A stretch of 15,236 nt of DNA from JANNHP01 sp031404455 (GCA_031404455.1 JANNHP010000027.1:1-15236); one strand, 5' to 3'; shown: positions 7,871 to 14,015, counted from the first letter of the stretch. Numbers and translations are program-made. Notes: generated by a model not told the origin, from the sequence alone.

Positions 7871-8404
7871 ATGCGCACGCCGCGAACCGCCTGGATGCTC
7901 GGACTCGTCGCCCTCGTCGCCGCGTGCGGAGAACCGACGGCCGCGCCGCCCGCCGCGGGCGCCCCGCCGGTCGCCGCCGGGAAGGAGCCCACGAAGGAAA
8001 CCGTCTACGGCGCGCCGCTCGCGACCGCCGAGACGCTGAGCGTCGCGGACGTCGTGAAGCGCGGGGGCGAACTGAACGGCAAGCAGGTCCGCGTGGAGGG
8101 CACGATCTCCGACGTCTGCGCGAAGCGCGGGTGCTGGATCAAGATCGCGGACGAGACCGGTCCCGCCGAGATGACCTTCAAGGTCGAGGACGGCGTGATG
8201 GTCTTCCCCATGGACGCGAAGGGGAAGTGGGTCGTCGCAGACGGCGAGGTCCGGCGGACCGAACTCACGCTCGAACAGACGCGGAGGCGCCTCGAAGCGG
8301 AGGCGAAGGAAACGGGCAAGCCGTTCGATCCGGCGTCGGTGACGGAGGGCGGCGTCTCCGTCCGGCTGAACGGAATCGGCGCCACGGTCCGCGACCGGAA
8401 GTAG
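7871..8404 (+). CDS. DUF4920-family lipoprotein
   Basis: The 177-residue product starts at an ATG preceded by GGAGG with a 5-nt spacer. It has a lipoprotein signal peptide: MRTPRTAW, a hydrophobic core and a lipobox ending LVAACG, so Cys19 should be lipidated. A Pro/Ala-rich spacer (20-40) leads to a compact OB-like domain, about 55-175. Its hallmarks are the strand GKQVRVEGTISDVC, the pair Cys83 and Cys88 in VCAKRGCWIKI, and MTFKVEDGVMVFPMDAKGKW. This matches my recollection of DUF4920, whose function is not established. The conserved C-x4-C-W motif suggests metal or thiol chemistry, but that is inference. The gene is 5 nt upstream of a PepSY-associated membrane protein, so the two are probably co-transcribed and act together at the cell envelope. 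Confidence 0.8.
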   Translation: MRTPRTAWMLGLVALVAACGEPTAAPPAAGAPPVAAGKEPTKETVYGAPLATAETLSVADVVKRGGELNGKQVRVEGTISDVCAKRGCWIKIADETGPAEMTFKVEDGVMVFPMDAKGKWVVADGEVRRTELTLEQTRRRLEAEAKETGKPFDPASVTEGGVSVRLNGIGATVRDRK

Positions 8405-8409
8405 CGCCG

Positions 8410-8973
8410 ATGAACGTCCGCGGCTGGATCCGCACGCTCCACCGCGACGTCGGCTACTTCGTCTCCGGCCTCGTGCTCGTGTTCGCGGTGAGCGGCGTCG
8501 CCGTGAACCACGTGGACTCGTGGAACCCGAGCTACGCGCAGACGACGACGACGCTCGCGATCGGCCCGCTCGCGGCGACGGACCTCGACGGCATGGAGCG
8601 CGAGGTCGTGGCGCGCGCCGCGCTCGATCCGGCCGAGGTGCGCGGGCGGCGCCGCGCGTCGGAGACGTCGTTCCAGGTGTTCCTCGTCGAGGGCGGCGAG
8701 GTCGTCGTCGATCCGAGGACCGGCGCGGGAACACTGCTGCGCGTCCGCCGCCGCACGTTCCTCTTCGAGACGAACGTCCTGCACCTCAATCATCTGAAGG
8801 GCGCGTGGACGTTCGTCTCGGACGCGTTCGCGGTGCTGCTCGCGGGGCTCGCGATCTCGGGCCTCTTCATGCTGAAGGGCGAAAAGGGGCTCGCAGGGCG
8901 CGGCAAGTGGTTCGTCGCGGGCGGGCTCGTCGTGCCCGTCGCGTTCGTCATCCACTACTACGCATCTCGCTAG
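8410..8973 (+). CDS. PepSY-associated transmembrane protein
   Basis: This 187-residue membrane protein opens with LHRDVGYFVSGLVLVFAVSG and AVNHVDSWNPSY, the signature of the PepSY_TM-like family. Predicted membrane helices are about 16-34, 133-154 and 167-184, with an extracytoplasmic domain of roughly 100 residues between the first two. Conserved histidines lie at helix edges (His11, His34, His125 and His128 in LHLNHLKGAW, and His182). In related PepSY membrane proteins such residues are linked to haem or metal redox reactions, but a role here is inferred only. The ATG follows the DUF4920 stop by 5 nt and the stop codon lies in the left arm of the 17-bp inverted repeat. It is shorter than multi-helix PepSY_TM reductases but complete for the small form. 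Confidence 0.82.
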   Translation: MNVRGWIRTLHRDVGYFVSGLVLVFAVSGVAVNHVDSWNPSYAQTTTTLAIGPLAATDLDGMEREVVARAALDPAEVRGRRRASETSFQVFLVEGGEVVVDPRTGAGTLLRVRRRTFLFETNVLHLNHLKGAWTFVSDAFAVLLAGLAISGLFMLKGEKGLAGRGKWFVAGGLVVPVAFVIHYYASR

Positions 8974-9010
8974 GATTCCGGCCGAGTAACGACCTCGGCC
9001 GGAATCCTAG
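8970..9010. terminator. Bidirectional terminator: perfect 17-bp inverted repeat
   Basis: CTAGGATTCCGGCCGAG (8970-8986) and its exact complement (8994-9010) enclose a 7-nt loop. The repeat contains the stop of the PepSY gene and ends 14 nt from the stop of the convergent 68-residue gene. The position between convergent genes supports termination in both directions. No clear T-run follows on either strand. Confidence 0.7.
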
Positions 9011-9024
9011 TTAGACGACTCAGG

Positions 9025-9231
9025 CTACGAAGGCCGACGGCGTCCACCGCCGCGCTTCGCCGCGAAGCTCTCGGCCTGCATCTCGAAGCCGACGCGATCG
9101 ACGTGCGCGAGGTGACGCGCGAACGCCTCGGGGAGTCCGGCGCGGCGGGCGACGCCGACGGGGTCGGCGAGGAAGGCGGCGCGCAGAGATGCGTCCGTGT
9201 AGACGCGGGCGAGGAACGACTCGATCGTCAT
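9025..9231 (-). CDS. 68-residue protein at the end of the MNIO cassette, probable partner
   Basis: The product is 68 residues, mostly helical, with the core SFLARVYTDASLRAAFLADP, then ARRAGLPEAFARHLAHVDRVG, and a basic tail (GGGRRRPS). The ATG at 9231 overlaps the MNIO stop (ATGA), and GAGG sits 7 nt upstream, so translation is coupled to the enzyme. A longer open frame upstream overlaps the MNIO gene and looks false. I do not recognise a named family with certainty. The YTD...FLADP pattern recalls the N-terminal helical part of small proteins that accompany DUF692 enzymes. MNIO systems such as MbnB/MbnC and TglH/TglI need a second protein for substrate recognition, so a partner role is inferred from position. 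It carries no cysteine and is unlikely to be the modified substrate. Confidence 0.75.
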   Translation of the reverse strand: MTIESFLARVYTDASLRAAFLADPVGVARRAGLPEAFARHLAHVDRVGFEMQAESFAAKRGGGRRRPS

Positions 9232-10091
9232 GCGGGCACCTCTACGGTCGCGCGACCGAGGGCGAGCGCCGAACGGGCTCGATCGAGTTGACGGAGGAGC
9301 GGCACGACGCCGGGCCATGCGTCATCGCGTTCGAGGATCACCGTAACGGGCCCGGGCGATGCGGCGCCGAGAGCGCGCAGCGCGCCGAACACGGCGTCGG
9401 GCACATCGTGGAGGTGGTCGTCGAGGAGACGGCGATCCGACTCCGGACCGATCCATCGTCCGCCGGCGAGATGGACCTCCGCCACGCTTGCGGCACCGAC
9501 GCGCCCCACGAATTCCTCGGCGCCGACTCCGAAGTTGACGCAATTGGCGTGAAGGTTGTGCAGGTCGAGGAGGAGACGGCAGCCCGTCGCGTCGAGGATC
9601 GCGCTCGTCCACTCGGCCTCGTCCATCGTGCTCGCGGGCGGGTCGACCAGCGTCGCCACGTTCTCGACGAGCGGCCGCGACCCGACCGTCCGTTCGGCGC
9701 GGCGGAGGTTGGCGACGGTGCCGTCGATCGTCTCGGGGCGCCGCGACGGCGCGGCGAGGTGTCCGATCTCCACGCCGCCGCCGCGGACGAACGCGAGGTG
9801 CTCGGACCACGCCTCGGGCTCGACGACGCCGACGAGGCGCGCGAACGCGTCGAGACGCGTCTGCGCGACCGGTTCCGTCGACGCGAGACCCATCCCGACG
9901 CCGTGGAGACGGACCGGGACCTGCGCCGCGAGCGTGCGCAGCGCGCGGATCTCGGAGCGCGAACGTCCGAGCCAGTCGTCCGCGATGACCTCCAGCACGT
10001 CGATCTCGTCGAGCTGCGCGAGGAGGTCCGCCGCGTGGTGCGGTCGCCAGAGCAGGCCGAACCGGTCCGTCACGATCCGCATCCTCCGCAT
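9228..10091 (-). CDS. DUF692/MNIO family multinuclear iron enzyme
   Basis: The product is 287 residues (284 if the ATG at 10082 is used). The start at 10091 is preferred because GGGAGG precedes it by 3 nt, whereas GGAGG abuts the ATG at 10082. The DUF692 TIM-barrel signatures appear in order: LHGVGMGL (His63), WSEHLAF (His98), LVENVATL (Glu143), CRLLLDLHNLHA (Asp176), EVHLAGG (His207), LLDDHLHDV (Asp224/Asp225, His226) and VILERDD (Glu254). In the family, equivalent His/Asp/Glu residues bind two or three irons that use O2 to remodel Cys (or Asp/Asn) in ribosomal peptides. One usual Asn of the LDxNN motif is His178 here. It overlaps the Cys-rich tail gene upstream by 22 nt and the 68-residue gene downstream by 4 nt. 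The natural substrate is probably the upstream membrane protein's tail. Confidence 0.9.
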   Translation of the reverse strand: MRRMRIVTDRFGLLWRPHHAADLLAQLDEIDVLEVIADDWLGRSRSEIRALRTLAAQVPVRLHGVGMGLASTEPVAQTRLDAFARLVGVVEPEAWSEHLAFVRGGGVEIGHLAAPSRRPETIDGTVANLRRAERTVGSRPLVENVATLVDPPASTMDEAEWTSAILDATGCRLLLDLHNLHANCVNFGVGAEEFVGRVGAASVAEVHLAGGRWIGPESDRRLLDDHLHDVPDAVFGALRALGAASPGPVTVILERDDAWPGVVPLLRQLDRARSALALGRATVEVPA

Positions 10092-10951
10092 CCGCCTCCC
10101 CCGCCGCAACCGCCGCCGCAGGAACTGCCGCCGCCGCACGACGTCGTCGACGTGGCGCCGCAACCGCTCGACGGCGACCCGCCCTGCGTCGGCCAGAGGG
10201 ACTTGCGGTAGTCCGCCGCGGCCGCGGGGAGCATCGCCGGCCCGTAGACCGCCGCGAGGAGTGCGACGTTCACCGACCAGTCCTCGGAGCCCTTCGCCGA
10301 CGGCACCGCGCAACGCTTGCGCAGCGGCGCGAGCAGCGTCTTCAGATCGGCGAGGAGACGGGCCCCCTTCGAGGTGATGCGCCGGAACGGGATGAGGAAC
10401 GCGCCGAGCCCCGCGAACACCGCGAACATGAACAGGAACCCGACGTTGCTCCGTCCCCGATCGATCGCGACGACGATCTTCGTGATCGCGACGCCGAGGA
10501 GGACCGCCTCCATGGCGAGGAAGACGAGGCCGCGCCGCTTCTGCGTCGCGGCGTCGGCGAGGAGTCCCTTCGCCTTCAGGTCGGCCTCCATCCTGTCGAG
10601 TTCGCTCCGGACGCGCGGACTCGCCGCGGCGCTCCGCGTCGAGTGCGAGTCCTCGTACTGCTCGACGAGCGCCGCCTCGAGGCCCGGCGCGCCGCGCGCG
10701 TCCGGCACCGCCTTCGCCTGCGAGCCCTCGATCGTGAGCACGCCGCGCTCCGCGAGCGCCAGCATCGCGGTGGCCACCGCCTCGTCGCGGCCGCCGCGAA
10801 GCATCGCGAGCGCGTACGGATCGGAGATGCGCGGCGGGTCGCCGTCCGGGTCGAGGACGATCCGCGCGATCCAGCCCGCGCCGAAGACGACGACCACGAG
10901 AACCGCGTAGAAGACGAGGAACTCGGGGCCCTTCAGGTCGAACGGGTTCAC
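10070..10951 (-). CDS. TIGR04222-type membrane protein with a six-Cys Gly-rich C-terminal tail
   Basis: The 293-residue product starts at a GTG that overlaps the previous stop (GTGA). The N-terminus NPFDLKGPEFLVFYAVL is characteristic of TIGR04222-type proteins and forms the first membrane helix (about 10-32). A cytoplasmic region of about 110 residues follows, including DPYALAMLRGGRDEAV and AERGVLTIEG, which looks winged-helix-like. Two more helices lie at about 142-163 and 168-189. After SLWPTQGG the last 37 residues are almost only Gly, Ser, Thr and Cys, with Cys264, 272, 278, 282, 288 and 291. Such low-complexity tails are typical of this family; from memory the family often neighbours DUF692 genes. 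With the MNIO enzyme directly downstream, the tail is a candidate for oxidative cysteine modification, perhaps for metal binding. That function is inference. Confidence 0.88.
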   Translation of the reverse strand: MNPFDLKGPEFLVFYAVLVVVVFGAGWIARIVLDPDGDPPRISDPYALAMLRGGRDEAVATAMLALAERGVLTIEGSQAKAVPDARGAPGLEAALVEQYEDSHSTRSAAASPRVRSELDRMEADLKAKGLLADAATQKRRGLVFLAMEAVLLGVAITKIVVAIDRGRSNVGFLFMFAVFAGLGAFLIPFRRITSKGARLLADLKTLLAPLRKRCAVPSAKGSEDWSVNVALLAAVYGPAMLPAAAADYRKSLWPTQGGSPSSGCGATSTTSCGGGSSCGGGCGGGGGCGGCGS

Positions 10952-11661
10952 GGCGCGAGTCCCCGGACCGCCGACGCGAGCCGTCCGGAGAGCGAGATGA
11001 GGCTCAGCAAGGCCGCGCGCGCCTCCGCGGGCGGCACGTCGCCGCCCTCCCGCACGACCGAGAGCGTCGCGACGGACGCGGCGTCCGCGGCGTCGCCGAG
11101 GTCCTTCGCGGCGCGCGCGAGCGCCTCGCGCGGCGGGAGCGACGTGCCGTCGTGGAGCGAGAGCCACTCGGCGGCCGCCGCTCGCACGGCGGACGTGAAC
11201 TCGGCGAGCACGGCGGCGTGTCCCTCGTCGCCGACGGTCGCGAACCGCTCGCGCAGGCGCATCGTCACGTTGAGCAGCACTCGGCGAAGCGACGCGATCC
11301 GCGCGGCGCGCGAGGCGCCCGATCCCGTGAACGGATCGTCGCCGAGGAGCACACGGTGGCGCCGCAGGACGTCGCCGAACTTCACGGAGAAGAGCTCCGT
11401 CGCTGCGGGGATCTCGTCCTCGAGCACGAACGTGGGACGAAGATCGACGGCGGCGCGCGCGAGGCGGAGTTCATCGCGCAGACGCTCCGCGCGCGCCGGA
11501 TCGAACGATCGCAGCACGAGCAGCACGTTCACATCGGAGACCGGCCGCAGCCGGTCCTCGGCGGCGCTGCCGAAGAGGACGACCGACCGCAGCGTCTCAC
11601 CGAACGCCGCCTGCGCCGCGTCGGTGAACGACCTGAGCGCCAGGTCCACGTGCCCGTCCAT
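10948..11661 (-). CDS. Nucleotidyltransferase-fold (MNT-like) protein
   Basis: The 237-residue product starts at the ATG at 11661, preceded by GGGAGG with a 6-nt spacer; a start further upstream lacks such a site. VVLFGSAAEDRLRPVSDVNV contains the polymerase-beta-type GS motif (Gly31-Ser32) and the first catalytic acidic residue, Asp43. The second position of the usual DxD is Asn45. A later Asp in AAVDLRPTF may be the third acidic residue. The C-terminal half (about 110-237) is all-helical, like the substrate-binding domain of kanamycin-nucleotidyltransferase relatives. It could add a nucleotide to a small molecule or protein, or be a non-catalytic relative; the Asn makes activity uncertain. 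Its stop overlaps the GTG of the TIGR04222 gene by 4 nt, tying it to the MNIO cassette. Confidence 0.8.
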   Translation of the reverse strand: MDGHVDLALRSFTDAAQAAFGETLRSVVLFGSAAEDRLRPVSDVNVLLVLRSFDPARAERLRDELRLARAAVDLRPTFVLEDEIPAATELFSVKFGDVLRRHRVLLGDDPFTGSGASRAARIASLRRVLLNVTMRLRERFATVGDEGHAAVLAEFTSAVRAAAAEWLSLHDGTSLPPREALARAAKDLGDAADAASVATLSVVREGGDVPPAEARAALLSLISLSGRLASAVRGLAP

Positions 11662-11673
11662 GGCTCGCCTCCC

Positions 11674-11693
11674 GGGACGCAAGCTAGCGTCCC
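11674..11693. other. Short hairpin in the only intergenic gap of the eight-gene cluster
   Basis: GGGACGC and GCGTCCC form a perfect 7-bp stem around AAGCTA in the 43-bp gap between the helical-repeat and nucleotidyltransferase genes. There is no T-run. It could be a weak attenuator or RNA-processing site that divides the operon into two halves. Confidence 0.35.
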
Positions 11694-11704
11694 ACGGCGA
11701 CGGG

Positions 11705-12436
11705 CTACTGAATCGGCGTCGCGTGCGTGAGAACGAGCCGGGCGCCCGCCTTCAGGTCCTCGGGTGCCCCCGGATCGTCGATGCAGTCCTTCACCGTGCA
11801 GAGCACGGCGATGTCGGTCGCCACCTCGCGCGCGTGCTCGGGGGCGAGGCCCACGAGGGCGTCGCGGACGAGCGCGAGGCGCACCGCGGCCTCCCGGACG
11901 TGCGGGAGCAGGCGGTCGATGACGAGCACGCGCGACGGGCCGTCGTCGAGCCTCAAGAGGCGCAGGAGCGACGCGCGCCCCTCCCAGTGGGCGAGGTTCG
12001 AGAGCGCCGTCGCCGCGTGGAGCGTGAAGGCGGGGTGCTGCGCGAGCGTCTCCAGCACCTCCGCGTCGTCCTTCGTCCCCGCCGCGCCAAGCACAGCCGC
12101 CGCGAGTTCGACGGTGCCCGCCTGCCGAGTTCCCGCGAGCGCGATCCGCGCCGAGTCGCGGAGTCCGCGGCGCGAGTGCGCGCCGACGAACGGCACCCAG
12201 CCGCCCGCGGTCAGTTGCGTGAGCGCCGCGTCGAGGGTCTCCGGATCGTGACGCGCGCCCGCCTCGTCCCACACGGCCACGACGCGGTCGTCGTCCCCGG
12301 GCGCGAGAGCCATCGCAGTGCGGATGCGCTCCGCGACGACCTTCGCGTCGGGGGCACCGCGTTCGTCGGCGGGAACGGCTGCGGCGGCGCCGTCGCGGCG
12401 GACGAGGTCGAGCAGGCTCTCCGGGATCGCGTTCAT
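11705..12436 (-). CDS. Uncharacterised protein, possible HEAT/ARM-like helical repeats
   Basis: I do not recognise a family for this 243-residue soluble protein. It has no signal peptide or membrane segment. An N-terminal part (1-65) contains MALAPGDDDRVVAVWDEAG, which may be a small alpha/beta or helical module. From about 66 to 215 it shows repeated paired amphipathic helices, for example DSARIALAGTRQAGTVELAA, DDAEVLETLAQHPAFTLHAA and ASLLRLLRLDDGPSRVLVID, resembling HEAT/ARM units used for protein binding. Its ATG at 12436 overlaps the EI24 stop (ATGA), so it is translationally coupled to that membrane protein and may act as a scaffold. Two cysteines (213 and 218) lie close together near the end. 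Confidence 0.75.
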   Translation of the reverse strand: MNAIPESLLDLVRRDGAAAAVPADERGAPDAKVVAERIRTAMALAPGDDDRVVAVWDEAGARHDPETLDAALTQLTAGGWVPFVGAHSRRGLRDSARIALAGTRQAGTVELAAAVLGAAGTKDDAEVLETLAQHPAFTLHAATALSNLAHWEGRASLLRLLRLDDGPSRVLVIDRLLPHVREAAVRLALVRDALVGLAPEHAREVATDIAVLCTVKDCIDDPGAPEDLKAGARLVLTHATPIQ

Positions 12437-13170
12437 GCGGCGGCCGCCTTCGGGAAATCGGGGGCGATGCGGCTGTCGAGGACCACCGCGGCGACGACGA
12501 GCGCCGGGAGGAACAGCACGCCCGCGCACGGGACGAGGAGCAGGAGTCCGGCGCCGACTCCCAGGCCGAGGCAGGCGCCGAGGTTCCGTCCGATGAACGA
12601 GAGCCGCGCGCCGAGGAGCACGCCCCGCGCCGACTGCGCGATGTCGAGGAGGTCGAGGCCGAGCGTGCCCATCATCACGACCGCGAACAGCACGGCACCG
12701 GCGAACGGGATGAGGAGGAGCGGCAGCGCGACGAGCGTCACGACGCAGCGCGCGAGGAACACGAGGAACGCCTCGAGGAGCGGGCGCAGGACCCACCGGA
12801 CGAGCGGCGAGCCGGGCGCCGCCGGCGAAGGCCGGCCGATCAGTCCCGCGACGGTGCGGTCCGCCAGGAGGCAGAGGAGCGGCGCCGCAATGAGCCTGAC
12901 GAAGAATGCGAACAGGAAGTAGCTGACGAAGAGATACGCAAACCAGAACGCGGTCGAGAACGCCGGCGTCGCTGCCGAAAAACCGCCGGTCCTCCCATCG
13001 ACCCACAATTCCACTGCATCGACGAGTGCACCGTGGCCGTACCACGCGATCCCGACCAGCAGCACGAACGTGAGGACTACCGGGAGCAGCGACCAGCCCC
13101 AGAGCGCCGGCGTGGTCACCAGGCGTCCGATTCCGCGGAACACGCACGCGATGCCGGCGGCGAACCCCAT
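12433..13170 (-). CDS. EI24/CysZ-like integral membrane protein
   Basis: The 245-residue product has hydrophobic segments at about 24-44, 72-102, 138-175 and 196-232, the last three long enough for re-entrant or paired helices. The opening GFAAGIACVFRGIGRLVTTP and the segment SFFIGRN-like SFIGRNLGACLGLGVGAG fit the EI24 domain (Pfam family that includes CysZ). CysZ is a sulfate permease in proteobacteria, but many EI24 proteins have no assigned substrate and there are no sulfur genes here. It begins at the ATG within TGATG, sharing one base with the stop of the AbrB-like gene, and overlaps the next gene by ATGA. Transport of an ion or small solute is the most one can infer. Confidence 0.83.
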   Translation of the reverse strand: MGFAAGIACVFRGIGRLVTTPALWGWSLLPVVLTFVLLVGIAWYGHGALVDAVELWVDGRTGGFSAATPAFSTAFWFAYLFVSYFLFAFFVRLIAAPLLCLLADRTVAGLIGRPSPAAPGSPLVRWVLRPLLEAFLVFLARCVVTLVALPLLLIPFAGAVLFAVVMMGTLGLDLLDIAQSARGVLLGARLSFIGRNLGACLGLGVGAGLLLLVPCAGVLFLPALVVAAVVLDSRIAPDFPKAAAA

Positions 13171-13505
13171 CAGTCCCAGCGGAACGGGTGGTCGGGCGGC
13201 TCGTCGCCGTCCTTCGGCGTCTCGGCGAGTCCCTTCTCGAACTTCTCGCGGAGGCGGTCCTTCTCCTTCGCCTGCTCCTCCTGGATCTTCCCGAAGAGGT
13301 CTCGGTCGAGTTTCCGTCCGAGCGGCGCGTCGAGCGGGTTCGCGGCGGGCGAGGCCTTCTCGATGACGATCGACTTCCCGTCCACCTTGAAGCGGACGAA
13401 CATCTTCGCGCCGAGACCGGCCTCGGCGAGGTACTCGCGCGGCACCGTCAACTCGCCGTGATCGCCGATCTTGAACGTGCGCGGGTCCTTCGGCGGAATG
13501 GTCAT
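13170..13505 (-). CDS. AbrB/SpoVT-type DNA-binding protein with charged C-terminal helix
   Basis: The 111-residue product has an N-terminal swapped-hairpin AbrB/SpoVT domain (about 8-52): FKIGDHGELTVPREYLAEAG, then AKMFVRFKVDGKSIVIEKA. The family binds DNA as a dimer and acts as a transition-state regulator or, as MazE-like proteins, as an antitoxin. The rest (about 63-111) is a highly charged predicted helix rich in Glu, Lys, Arg and Asp (FGKIQEEQAKEKDRLREKFE), perhaps a coiled coil, and an acidic Pro-rich tail ending HPFRWD. Its ATG overlaps the stop of the HEPN gene (ATGA), and its stop overlaps the EI24 start. Next to a HEPN gene it may be an antitoxin or autoregulator of the cluster, but no toxin pair is proven. 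Confidence 0.83.
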   Translation of the reverse strand: MTIPPKDPRTFKIGDHGELTVPREYLAEAGLGAKMFVRFKVDGKSIVIEKASPAANPLDAPLGRKLDRDLFGKIQEEQAKEKDRLREKFEKGLAETPKDGDEPPDHPFRWD

Positions 13506-13930
13506 GACGTCTTCGCGTACCCGTTCGCGGCGAGCCAGACGTCCACCGCCGCGACGAACGAGTTCGCGGCGGTCGTCGCGTCGGCCGCGGCGTCGTGGCC
13601 GATGGCGCGCAGCGGTTGGTCGTCGGCGAGGGCGCGCAATTCGACGAGACGATCCGCCGCCGCGTGCTGCTCCGCCGGGAGCTGACCGTTCTGGAGGAAG
13701 TGCAGCGTGCACATGCGGTGGACGGCGCGGACGTCGGGCGGACTGCGCTTCTCGACGGCGAGGAGTGCGCGCTCCGCGTGGACGCACGCCTGGTGCGCGC
13801 GGCTCACGCAGTCGGCGGCGAGCCCCGCGTCGCGCAGCATCTCGGCCGCCCGCAGCGACTCCCGCGCCCGCGCGAGGTGCGGCGCGACGTCGATCTTGTC
13901 CTCGGCGGTGACGGACTGGTAGGTGGCCAT
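13502..13930 (-). CDS. HEPN-domain protein, first gene of the cluster
   Basis: The product is 142 residues and all-helical. AADCVSRAHQACVHAERALL (39-58) matches the core HEPN helix with its A-x-R...A..A..ALL pattern, and RMCTLH (Arg72 to His77) fits the Rx4-6H motif of HEPN ribonucleases, although a non-catalytic role is equally possible. HEPN proteins occur as RNase toxins paired with MNT nucleotidyltransferases, or as accessory substrate-binding subunits. Here a nucleotidyltransferase-fold gene lies in the same operon, but three genes downstream rather than adjacent. The ATG at 13930 has no Shine-Dalgarno site and is preceded by TATCCTCCCGCCC, suggesting a leaderless transcript. The stop overlaps the AbrB-like start (ATGA). 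Confidence 0.78.
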   Translation of the reverse strand: MATYQSVTAEDKIDVAPHLARARESLRAAEMLRDAGLAADCVSRAHQACVHAERALLAVEKRSPPDVRAVHRMCTLHFLQNGQLPAEQHAAADRLVELRALADDQPLRAIGHDAAADATTAANSFVAAVDVWLAANGYAKTS

Positions 13931-13937
13931 GGGCGGG

Positions 13938-13943
13938 AGGATA
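13938..13943 (-). promoter_or_regulatory. Candidate -10 element (TATCCT) of the eight-gene operon
   Basis: TATCCT on the minus strand ends 7 nt before the HEPN ATG. With normal -10 to start-site spacing, transcription would begin at or next to the ATG, and no Shine-Dalgarno site is present. No -35 box is recognisable. The 85-bp divergent region holds this and the oppositely oriented TACCCT at 14004. Confidence 0.4.
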
Positions 13944-14003
13944 GCGGGCGGAGCCGCGTCCGCGCAGGTCGCGGCGGCGGGTGGCGCGACCGGCGAACTC
14001 GGC

Positions 14004-14009
14004 TACCCT
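14004..14009 (+). promoter_or_regulatory. Candidate -10 element (TACCCT) of the DUF2461 gene
   Basis: TACCCT lies 6 nt before the ATG at 14016 in the context GCTACCCTCCCGCG, nearly the same as the sequence before the divergent HEPN gene. The closeness to the ATG and the lack of a ribosome-binding site suggest leaderless or near-leaderless expression. Confidence 0.4.
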
Positions 14010-14015
14010 CCCGCG

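Noticed and set aside
4472..8404. A 1310-codon plus-strand frame reaching the DUF4920 gene
   Set aside because: Only its last 177 codons are real. The remainder is the wrong frame of the beta-helix gene, with repetitive RR/DR composition.
10070..10190. Gly/Cys codon-rich stretch read as a DNA repeat or CRISPR-like array
   Set aside because: The GGC/TGC repetition is explained by the Cys/Gly tail of the TIGR04222-type protein; there are no regular repeat-spacer units.
10643..12922. Plus-strand 759-codon open frame opposite the operon
   Set aside because: Arg/Ala/Ser-rich shadow. The minus strand holds three well-formed genes over the same stretch.
10948..13930. A classical HEPN/MNT toxin-antitoxin pair
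   Set aside because: The two genes are separated by three others, and the nucleotidyltransferase has DxN instead of DxD and a large helical C-terminal domain, so a standard module cannot be claimed.
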